Assembly: GCA_964350605.1 (NCBI GenBank)
Contig: CAYGKP010000003.1
Location: 1-37,681, forward strand
Direction: 5' to 3'
Source of the DNA: CAYGKP01 sp964350605
Lineage (GTDB): Bacteria; Bacteroidota; Bacteroidia; Cytophagales; JAAEPT01
DNA: 37,681 bases
Every line of letters begins with the position of its first letter. Position 1 is the stretch's first letter. Both the position numbers and the translations under genes were made by a program. Below the pieces are notes generated by a model. That model was not told the origin of the DNA, searched no databases, and saw only the letters and a list, made by a program, of their open reading frames with translations. Shown here piece after piece: positions 7,332 through 14,845 of this stretch.

Positions 7332-9851
7332 CTACTTCAGAGCAGGCGAACCACGCTCGGGTAGGAATTTCATCTCGCCGATCAGTGAGGTGCCCAGCTT
7401 TAGGTCTGTGTCGGTACCTAGTACCTGGTTTTGCTTTGAGTCCAGGTAGTTGAACCATTTGAGCGAAAGGTCCTGCTTGTCGACCAGGAAGTTCTTCTTA
7501 CAGCCGGCGATCAGGTTGTCGCGCATGTCAAGGATGTTGCTGGCGGCGTAGAAGTGAAGGTCTGGCGACTCGATGGTCAGCCCTGCGGGGTAGGCGGCAA
7601 TGATGCTGTTGTGCAGCTCGATGGCTGTGTTGTTGCTCAGGCTAATGGCTGATTTGAAGTTATGGTTGTAGTGCAATACATCGCTGCGGTTGGGCCCAAT
7701 GATGGTGAAATGCTCAATCGTCGGCACCTCTTTCACCACACATCCTCTCGTCCGTGCGCAGCCCCGTGCCTCAATGCCATTGGCTCCGTTGAGTGCGGCC
7801 ATTTTTGGCTCGCGCCAGAGCAGTCCGTATTGCAGGTTTCCGAAGTAGCCTGCATTCATCGACAAGTCATCGTCGGTATTATGATAGCTGAACAAGTGTT
7901 TGGCGTTCGAATGACCGCCCACGAACGAGAAGCCATCGCTTTTTGACTGGCTGACTTGGAGGTAATCCATGACCATGTTGCTGACCCCAGCCAATAGCAG
8001 GCCGGCACCATCTTCTGCACCCGATCCACCACCGGCAAACTCGATGCGTACATACTTCAGCACGCCGCTATAATCCTCGCGGTATTTCCCGCCAAAGCCA
8101 ATGGCTGGCAATTGCTTGAAATAGCCTGAGATCATTGGCGAGGTGCTCCCTTCCTGTAGGATGGGGCCTTTCCCAAGGATAACCAGCCCAATCCAGTCGC
8201 CCGCAGCCCGCTCTCCGGCTGGCTTGTTCGAGGTAAAAACAATGGGGTTGGTTACTGATCCCTCAGCTTTGATGGTGCTGCCAGGCTCTATTATAAGTGC
8301 CGCACCTTCTTCGCAGCGAATCACAGTTCCCGCCTTGATGGCAAGCTCGGCGTTACCAGTGACCCGTATCACACCTTTCAGTAAGTAGGTGCCCGACCAA
8401 GTCGTGCTGCTGCCGATATTGCTGGAGATGGTGATAGTTCCGTTTGCGTAGCTCGCGTTGATGGGGTCCAGCTGGCTCCAACCAATGGTCCAATCGTGGC
8501 TGTCGAACCCACCAGTGAATGTTGTCTTGTCGAAGAAGGGCTCGACAGGTGGATCCAATTCCAGGAGCACCTTGAAGTCCGACGTGACAAATTTTTGCCC
8601 CTTAAGGGTATAGTCAGGGTAGAGCACCTTCAAACTGTTCTCGAAGACATTCAAGTAGTCCTCCTTGGGACGGTAAACGTTCCCGAGGCTCGGTTCCACA
8701 AACCAGGAATTGATGTCGAAGCCTCCTTTACTCAAGGTCGGCTTGTCGTGCATGCCCACCAGCAGGTTGTTGCGGAAGTGGACTTTGCCTTCTTGCACTT
8801 GATTGGCGGAGGCATAACCTTCGACGCTTAGACCAGCTTTGTAGCCCGAAATGATGGAGTTGAACAATGACACAGTCCCGCCATCGTGCATTACGACAGC
8901 TGCGCGGAGGTTCTTTGATTCTGTGTCCGTGGAGGTGAGGAGTGTGAAATTCGAGCAGAGCGCATGGGTTTGTAGATCTTCCTTGCCCGGCTCGTTGTGT
9001 GCCTCAATGGAATAGGAGCCTGAGACATCGGCGCGTGTCGCGTGACGAAGGGCCACGCAGAATTGAAGCCGGCCGCGGAAGCCACCCGAGAGGTCGAAGT
9101 CGTCGTCCATGCAGACAAACGAATAGAGCCGCTTGGCATCGATGTCGCCACCAACGAAGTGGTACGAATCACCAGCCGAGAAAGTCACTTGTATGTGATC
9201 TATGCTGGTTTTCGATCCGACACCGTAGAGCCCAAGTCCCGCGAGTCCCACCGAGCTACTTGTGCCCAATTGCCCGGCGAACTCAATGCGTACATATTCC
9301 ATGATGCCTGAGTTGTCTGCGTCGTTGTCGCCCCCAAACTTGACTAGATCGGGGCGAAAACTGGGCTCATTGATCTTGTCGGTGCCGCCTGCCACTTTTG
9401 CTTCGCCCAAAATTTTGATGCCCCGCCAGTTGCCCGCGGTACGGAGTTCCGAGTTGTCAGTGCCTGAAGTAAAGATGATCGGCGAACCCGCGCTGCCCTT
9501 CGCGATCAACTTGGCACCCCGTGTGATGATTAGTGCCGATTTTGGGTCGCAGCGAATGATCACGCCCGGTTCGATGAAGAGGGTGGCGTTGTTCGAGACG
9601 TAGACCGTGCCACGAAGACGGTAGGTAATGCCGGTGTGAAGGATGGTATTCTGCGAAATTTCCCCGCTGATCTCCCGATCAGGTGCTGGATATTTTTTTC
9701 CGACGGGCATGGTTTCGGTCCAACCCATGGTCCAGTTATCCGATGGGCCAATAGCACCCAGGTAGTTCACCGGGTCGAAAAAAGCATTGGCTGAGGGCAC
9801 TGCGCCCAGCATTGCCAGGAATAGTGCAAATGAAATGGCTATTTTTCTCAT
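7332..9851 (-). CDS. Secreted protein with two tandem copies of the beta-helix unit
   Basis: 839 aa with a signal peptide ending NANA (about residue 23). Residues 36-428 and about 449-839 each match the whole mature part of the 429-aa neighbour. Each unit has a DxWTxGW opening (NWTMGW, DWTIGW), a strand ladder (YRLRGTVYVSNNATLFIEPG and YLLKGVIRVTGNAELAIKAG), SPIIFTSG / NPIVFTSNKPAG, DNSGIMEYVRIEFAG / DYSGVLKYVRIEFAG, and a DDDFD / TDDDLS loop. So this is an internal duplication with fusion, not a longer helix. The second copy has lost one Asp of the loop and gained a Cys pair (RGCARTRGC). No T9SS sorting domain or lipobox is seen. It lies downstream of the GH8 gene on the same strand, 123 nt away, with its own palindrome upstream. 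The exact function is unknown. Confidence 0.85.
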   Translation of the reverse strand: MRKIAISFALFLAMLGAVPSANAFFDPVNYLGAIGPSDNWTMGWTETMPVGKKYPAPDREISGEISQNTILHTGITYRLRGTVYVSNNATLFIEPGVIIRCDPKSALIITRGAKLIAKGSAGSPIIFTSGTDNSELRTAGNWRGIKILGEAKVAGGTDKINEPSFRPDLVKFGGDNDADNSGIMEYVRIEFAGQLGTSSSVGLAGLGLYGVGSKTSIDHIQVTFSAGDSYHFVGGDIDAKRLYSFVCMDDDFDLSGGFRGRLQFCVALRHATRADVSGSYSIEAHNEPGKEDLQTHALCSNFTLLTSTDTESKNLRAAVVMHDGGTVSLFNSIISGYKAGLSVEGYASANQVQEGKVHFRNNLLVGMHDKPTLSKGGFDINSWFVEPSLGNVYRPKEDYLNVFENSLKVLYPDYTLKGQKFVTSDFKVLLELDPPVEPFFDKTTFTGGFDSHDWTIGWSQLDPINASYANGTITISSNIGSSTTWSGTYLLKGVIRVTGNAELAIKAGTVIRCEEGAALIIEPGSTIKAEGSVTNPIVFTSNKPAGERAAGDWIGLVILGKGPILQEGSTSPMISGYFKQLPAIGFGGKYREDYSGVLKYVRIEFAGGGSGAEDGAGLLLAGVSNMVMDYLQVSQSKSDGFSFVGGHSNAKHLFSYHNTDDDLSMNAGYFGNLQYGLLWREPKMAALNGANGIEARGCARTRGCVVKEVPTIEHFTIIGPNRSDVLHYNHNFKSAISLSNNTAIELHNSIIAAYPAGLTIESPDLHFYAASNILDMRDNLIAGCKKNFLVDKQDLSLKWFNYLDSKQNQVLGTDTDLKLGTSLIGEMKFLPERGSPALK

Positions 9852-9878
9852 TGGGCTAGAGGTAATCCTTGAAGGACA

Positions 9879-9900
9879 ATATACGCAACAGTACGTATAT
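9879..9900. repeat. AT-rich inverted repeat in the leader of the 839-aa gene
   Basis: ATATACG (9879-9885) and CGTATAT (9894-9900) are perfect 7-bp arms around 8 nt, 27 nt before the minus-strand start codon. This may be an operator or a leader hairpin. Confidence 0.4.
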
Positions 9901-9929
9901 GATCTTCATCAATAAAAATCACACCAACA

Positions 9930-9947
9930 GATAACCAAGTGGTTATC
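9930..9947. promoter_or_regulatory. Perfect 18-bp palindrome upstream of the 839-aa gene (candidate operator)
   Basis: GATAACCAAGTGGTTATC has perfect 8-bp arms and a 2-nt centre, typical of a dimeric helix-turn-helix operator. It lies between the GH8 stop codon (9975) and the start at 9851. No T-tract follows directly in the minus-strand direction, which argues against a terminator for the GH8 gene. Confidence 0.55.
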
Positions 9948-9974
9948 CGCCCATCATTCCTTGAGAAAGTTTTG

Positions 9975-12900
9975 CTAGCGGCGGCGGACCCAGCGCAACA
10001 CACGGCGTTCCTCCTGTGTGTCCACGCTGACCACGTATGACCCCTCGGCGAGCGTCGCGCCAAGTTGAAGCGGCAAGCCCGTGTTCACTTGGTGATGGGT
10101 TTCTACCAGTCGCCCGGTGAGGTCCATCACCTTTACGTCGTAGTACAAGCCCGCACCCTTCACCTGAAGTGTAGCAGCACCTTCCGAGGGGTTGGGGAAT
10201 AGGTTGACCTGTAGGGAACCGCTCAGTGAGAGCAGGCGCACTGGCGTCGACTCGCTTGACCCATCGAAATCGAATTGGGTGATGCGGTAGTAGTAGTCAC
10301 CCTCCGAAAGCGGTCCGTCCGTGTAGGTGTAGGTCGTTGGCTGACTTGTGGTGCCTTGCCCGGGGATTTGTGCCAAGGCCACCCAGGACTGAAGGTCTTC
10401 GCTGCGCTCGACCAGGAAGTAGGAGTTGTTTAACTCCTGTGCTGTGAGCAAAGTTAGCTTCGCATGGCGCGTGGGTGATTCGATGATTTGGAATCCTGCC
10501 CAAGTCACAGGGGTGACGATGTCGCACGTGGTCACTACTTGGGCCCCGATGCTGTCGTCTGGGAAGCCGTGAATGGCAGCGTAGGCGGTGTTAACTGTCA
10601 GCGCGCAAGCGGCTTGTGCCCCACGCCACGAGAAACCCGTCGAGTCCCCATAAAGAATCGGGTAGGGGCGGCCCCCTGATGTCGCGGGCCAAGGCGACCA
10701 GAAGAGCGTATCGGCGTTAGTGGTGGGGTTATAGGTTTTCGGAGCCGGAACCGTTTGGGGAAGGAAGCGGCCGAATGTGACTTGACCGGGCACTTGGTCC
10801 CAGAGTTCTACATCAAAGGCACTGTCAAATTCGGTGCGCCAGCTCAAAAGGCTGTGATTTCCGTTTTGGGTTCCGCTACCAGAAGGGTGGCCGTTGTACA
10901 ACCCTACATAGCCCGGCGTTAGCACGGAGATGGCACTAGTGGTGTACAGTGGGGGACCGGTGGCATCGTTCACCCAAACTTGCATCGTGTTGCCATTCAG
11001 GCGAACAATCAGGGTGAAGGGATCCAGCGGCGCAGGGAAGGACGTCGTAATTGACGTGGGCACCGCCGTTTGGTTGTTGTAGGCCTGCAGGAAAATTTGG
11101 TTTCCGCTTACCCCCGGCTTGGCATGAAGCATCACACCCTGAAAATTGGTTAATGCCGGATGGCCACTTTGGTAGCGAAAGACCAGGGCGAAATCGGTCC
11201 AGTTGTCGTGGTCGATCTGAACGCGGACTTCGCCGTTTTGGCCATGAGAATAATCATGGGTCATCAGCCAAGGCCGACCACCATTGGGATACGGACTGTT
11301 GCCCAGGTTGGTGAAGTTGGGCGTTTGCGCAGGTGCCACGTTGTTGTGCAAACGCCAAGTTGTGAAATAGCCTGCAGCCGTAGTCGAGGGGTTGGCAATC
11401 GACCCCTGCGTTTGTTTGTAGGCAATCGTGTAGGTGATGGAGTCGCCGACGGCGTAGCTCGGCTGGTCGGCGGTCTTCCACATGGAGTTCGCTAGCGGCG
11501 GCGGCGGCGGCAACTCGTCACAGGTAATCTCAACGGTGTCCTCAACGAAGTAGGGCGACTCCGCATCGGCCTGCCCCCATGCGCGGTTCACCGCGTAGGT
11601 GTCGCTCAAGGGACAGCCACCCAACGCTGCTTCGCTTTTCGCAAAGACATAGTAGGCGATTCCCGAACTGTCGCCCACCAGAAGTTGGGGGATGGTGATG
11701 GTAACTACACGACTGCCTGGGTCATAACTGGCCGTTTCACCAAAGGCCGTTTGTTTGATCCAGCCACCCCAGACCACTTCGTCGGGCAGCGTGTCACGAA
11801 TTACAACGTTGGCGAGCTCGCGACCCGGTACTGGACCGTTCCCAAAGGCACGCCGCCAGACGTGGCCATCGAACTCTTCGACCAGCACGCGGGTCACCTG
11901 TTGTGGTTGCGTCTGGCAATCCTCCATGTTGTATTTATTGACCAGGTAACCCGTTGGGTTGCTCGGGTCGGTCCATCCAGGGCTAATGGGGTGGAAGATG
12001 CTGCCTTCGGCACTCTGGGTTTGCCAATTCGAAGCATAGGACCAGTGGCTGGCCCAGTTTTCGGTGGTCGTAAATCCGTTTTTGAGCGAGAACCAGGCGC
12101 GCAAGGGAAAATTGGTACCCCTGTGAATGCGGTGGTCGTTGCCGGTTTGCTGGTACAGGTGGCTGGCTGGCGCAGCAATTTGGTCGGCGAACTTGACAAT
12201 TAATCGTTGGTTCCAACTACCCGCAGCATCCGAGCCAAAGGGAATCTTTTGGATCTGATAGTCGATGTCGCTGATGGCTCCGCCTTCATAGACTGGGAAT
12301 TGCAAATCCCAACCACCGGGTGCTGAGGCAGAGAGGAGTTCCTGTGTACCCACACTGTTCATGTAGTAGGAGATTCGATAGTTCCCGTAGTTGATGTAGG
12401 GCTCATCGGCCGCATGCTGAATGCGGAAGTACATGTAATAGATGGCCGAGGAGAAGATGCGGTTTGCATGGGTGACGACCACATTCGGGCGCCCCCCATT
12501 CAGCCAACCGGCATCCGAGGTGTTTTTGATTGAAATCGTGTAGGCAATCGAATCGTCGGGGTTGACGATTTCGCGGTGCGCCGATTTGTCGAGAATCAAG
12601 GCGCGACTGAGTACGTCGATGCAGTTGATTTTATAGGTGCTGGACACTACGTTGGGGTACTCATTGGTCCGCCATCCCGTCCCGTTTGAGGTTTCAATGG
12701 TCGCCGATTGACAATAGCGGCCGGAAGTGGCTTCGACCACTGCTTTGATCTCCACCTGGCCTTGGGTTGCCGCCAGGTTCGTGCTGGTCCGACCGGGGAT
12801 GGTGCCGAGGTTCCAGGTCACTGAGTGGCTGCCGGCATTGTATACGCCGCCGCCCGTCGCCGATACAAAACGGAAGGGCGCGGGCAGTGTGTCGCGAAGG

Positions 12901-14723
12901 ATCACATCCAACGCATTGACCGACGAGTAGTTGCGGTAAGAGAGTGTGTAGGTAATGGTGTCACCCGTGAAAGCGACTGTGGAGCTGACATCCTGGTAGA
13001 CCTTCACATTCGCCTGGGGATCGCGCATTGTGGTTGGTGAGTGCCAGTTACCTGTCAAAGTCAACAGGCCTGCCAAGCGGAACCAGCCATGGAAGTACTT
13101 GGGACCCGACCCCAAGTACCGCCGATTTGGGTCGGCAATCACATCGGCAACCTGCCAATGGGTATCCCATTCAATTTCCAATTGTCGGTAGGCTTTTGCC
13201 GCTGTGGAGACATCGGCGGCAATCACAGGTGCAGGACTCGAAGCACCAGGTATCCAGTTGGTGCCCCGGTACACCCCACCCAAGCGCGGTGCACCCGTCC
13301 AGCTATGATCAAGAGAGATGAGCGGGAGGGTTCTAAACTGAGGACTGGCCCCGTCGGTGCCCAATTGGCTGCAACTGCTGCCCCAGGCTGTTGGGTCTTC
13401 AAGAAAGGCGTTTAGATTGACTGCGTTGTCATAAAGAAAAGTATTCCCTCCCGGAAGCGGCTGGTGGGTCACGGGGTTCCAGGTTGAGTCCGGTGCTCCA
13501 TGCCAGAGCAAATTCAACAGATTGCGAAGCGGCAGTCGAAAGTCCTCCCCAGCCGAGCCGTTTTTACCGCCACCATAGGAAACGTTGGTGCCATCGTTAT
13601 TCACTGTCACCGAGCCAGCAATCGGGATGTGCCCATTGGCCGCCACGCGGCCCAACAGCCAATCGGTGGAATGTTCGGCCCGTCGGTACTGGTTGAAATT
13701 CCAAACCCACCCGAGAGGGGATTGCTCCTGGAAGAAATCGGCGAACGCGTGGTAGTAGCCCGAGGCGTGGTAGTCAAAAAAGCCAGCTCCACCACAGTTT
13801 GAGAATGTGTTTCCCCCATCGCCGGGGCATTCTGTGTCGTAGAAGGGCAGGGCCCAGGTTGTTAATTCACCCCAGGTATTCCCATCCTTGGCATAACCGT
13901 CGAAACCGATGTCGCCAGTCAACATGTTGACTTTGAAGCCACCCGCCCCACCATTCGCCCCTGGATCCCACTTACGAAGGGTGTCAGTCATTGAAGTAAG
14001 AAACTTAAGGGCTTCCTCTCGGTAGGAAATCGGGTTACCGCAGTCGCTGCTGACACCCATAAATTCGCCCCATTGGCGATAGGCGATCAGCAAAGCCAGT
14101 CCGATGTCCACGTCGCCATCGGTGGCAGCATCACAGGGGCTGCACTGTCCGTTCGAGGTGGTCGCCGGATTTGTGGCCGTCGTTTGCCAGCCACAAACAA
14201 AATCTCCGTGGATATAGTCATCTCGAAGTGGGTTGCAACCGCGATACGTGCGATGCCCCGGCCCACTCATGGTGTTGTCGTTCACCCAACACCAAAGCCC
14301 GTCAAAGGTGCGTTTATCCCCCATCAATGCAGCGGCGAGCAAGGCATAACCATGCCCTTCGCTGACCAGTTTGTTGTCGTCGCCTGGCACGCCGTAGTTG
14401 TACCGTATGTAACGGAGCGTCTGTCCGACCAACGGCCCACTACTGTAGGTTAAGGTTTGTCCAGGCACATACAAGGCCCGGTTCATTTGAATTTTATACC
14501 CATCCAAGATGGTTTTCTCCATCTCGGCGTGCGGCACGCCTTTGGGATTCACCAAAGCCAGGCTGGTGCCCGTTTGGTACTCCAGAAACTGAGGGAAGGG
14601 CCAACGCGGATTCCCAGAGTTGGGGTCAACGACGATGGTGTCCGCTGGCCAAGTTTGCGCCTGCAGGCCTGCCACGGTAAGGAACAGTGGGATCAGGAAA
14701 CCAATTCGGTAGAGCTGCTTCAT
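9975..14723 (-). CDS. T9SS-exported glycoside hydrolase family 8 enzyme with DUF11 repeats
   Basis: Giant secreted glycanase, 1582 aa from ATG 14723 (a TTG 12 nt further upstream is in frame, but the signal peptide starting MKQLYRIG begins at this ATG). Residues about 30-565 match GH8 (endoglucanase, xylanase or chitosanase type): catalytic acid Glu in LVSEGHGYALLAAAL (E122), the second acidic motif ATDGDVDIGLALL (D202), and the EDFRLPLRNLL helix near 395. A Cys-rich insert (CNPLRDDYIHGDFVC ... QCSPC) lies between the two catalytic motifs. DUF11-like beta-sandwich repeats follow (GDTITYTLSYRN near 585, DDSIAYTISIKN near 723, GDSITYTIAYKQ in the last third). The final 80 residues are a T9SS type A sorting domain (VNLFPNPSEGAATLQVKG ... 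GSYVVSV). The substrate is probably a beta-1,4-glucan, xylan or chitosan, but not decided here. Confidence 0.9.
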   Translation of the reverse strand: MKQLYRIGFLIPLFLTVAGLQAQTWPADTIVVDPNSGNPRWPFPQFLEYQTGTSLALVNPKGVPHAEMEKTILDGYKIQMNRALYVPGQTLTYSSGPLVGQTLRYIRYNYGVPGDDNKLVSEGHGYALLAAALMGDKRTFDGLWCWVNDNTMSGPGHRTYRGCNPLRDDYIHGDFVCGWQTTATNPATTSNGQCSPCDAATDGDVDIGLALLIAYRQWGEFMGVSSDCGNPISYREEALKFLTSMTDTLRKWDPGANGGAGGFKVNMLTGDIGFDGYAKDGNTWGELTTWALPFYDTECPGDGGNTFSNCGGAGFFDYHASGYYHAFADFFQEQSPLGWVWNFNQYRRAEHSTDWLLGRVAANGHIPIAGSVTVNNDGTNVSYGGGKNGSAGEDFRLPLRNLLNLLWHGAPDSTWNPVTHQPLPGGNTFLYDNAVNLNAFLEDPTAWGSSCSQLGTDGASPQFRTLPLISLDHSWTGAPRLGGVYRGTNWIPGASSPAPVIAADVSTAAKAYRQLEIEWDTHWQVADVIADPNRRYLGSGPKYFHGWFRLAGLLTLTGNWHSPTTMRDPQANVKVYQDVSSTVAFTGDTITYTLSYRNYSSVNALDVILRDTLPAPFRFVSATGGGVYNAGSHSVTWNLGTIPGRTSTNLAATQGQVEIKAVVEATSGRYCQSATIETSNGTGWRTNEYPNVVSSTYKINCIDVLSRALILDKSAHREIVNPDDSIAYTISIKNTSDAGWLNGGRPNVVVTHANRIFSSAIYYMYFRIQHAADEPYINYGNYRISYYMNSVGTQELLSASAPGGWDLQFPVYEGGAISDIDYQIQKIPFGSDAAGSWNQRLIVKFADQIAAPASHLYQQTGNDHRIHRGTNFPLRAWFSLKNGFTTTENWASHWSYASNWQTQSAEGSIFHPISPGWTDPSNPTGYLVNKYNMEDCQTQPQQVTRVLVEEFDGHVWRRAFGNGPVPGRELANVVIRDTLPDEVVWGGWIKQTAFGETASYDPGSRVVTITIPQLLVGDSSGIAYYVFAKSEAALGGCPLSDTYAVNRAWGQADAESPYFVEDTVEITCDELPPPPPLANSMWKTADQPSYAVGDSITYTIAYKQTQGSIANPSTTAAGYFTTWRLHNNVAPAQTPNFTNLGNSPYPNGGRPWLMTHDYSHGQNGEVRVQIDHDNWTDFALVFRYQSGHPALTNFQGVMLHAKPGVSGNQIFLQAYNNQTAVPTSITTSFPAPLDPFTLIVRLNGNTMQVWVNDATGPPLYTTSAISVLTPGYVGLYNGHPSGSGTQNGNHSLLSWRTEFDSAFDVELWDQVPGQVTFGRFLPQTVPAPKTYNPTTNADTLFWSPWPATSGGRPYPILYGDSTGFSWRGAQAACALTVNTAYAAIHGFPDDSIGAQVVTTCDIVTPVTWAGFQIIESPTRHAKLTLLTAQELNNSYFLVERSEDLQSWVALAQIPGQGTTSQPTTYTYTDGPLSEGDYYYRITQFDFDGSSESTPVRLLSLSGSLQVNLFPNPSEGAATLQVKGAGLYYDVKVMDLTGRLVETHHQVNTGLPLQLGATLAEGSYVVSVDTQEERRVLRWVRRR

Positions 14724-14732
14724 GGTTGCTGA

Positions 14733-14740
14733 CAAATATA
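14733..14740 (-). promoter_or_regulatory. TAnnTTTG -7 box of the GH8 gene
   Basis: On the minus strand this reads TATATTTG, a perfect match to the Bacteroidota -7 consensus. It ends 9 nt before the ATG at 14723, giving a predicted leader of only a few nucleotides. No good -33 TTTG is seen at the usual spacing. Confidence 0.5.
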
Positions 14741-14790
14741 GCAGAAAAGTACAAGTAATTCCATAATGATCCCAATACGTGCAATATGAT

Positions 14791-14829
14791 TTAGTCTAGA
14801 CTAACTTATTAGTTAGGATACTTGTATCC
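14791..14829. promoter_or_regulatory. Cluster of three abutting palindromes in the divergent GH8 / TonB-receptor promoter region
   Basis: TTAGTCTAGACTAA (14791-14804) is a perfect 14-bp palindrome. CTAACT-TATT-AGTTAG (14801-14816) overlaps it. GGATAC-TT-GTATCC (14816-14829) follows with perfect 6-bp arms. The TTAG...CTAA ends resemble DtxR/MntR-type metal-regulator boxes, which is inference. The region sits 17 nt before the receptor ATG and about 70 nt before the GH8 start, so it could control both genes. Confidence 0.5.
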
Positions 14830-14845
14830 CTGCCTTGGGAGCCCC

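Noticed and set aside
11685..12203. 172-codon plus-strand frame inside the GH8 gene
   Set aside because: It lies entirely opposite a clearly coding DUF11 region and shows no domain or start signal.
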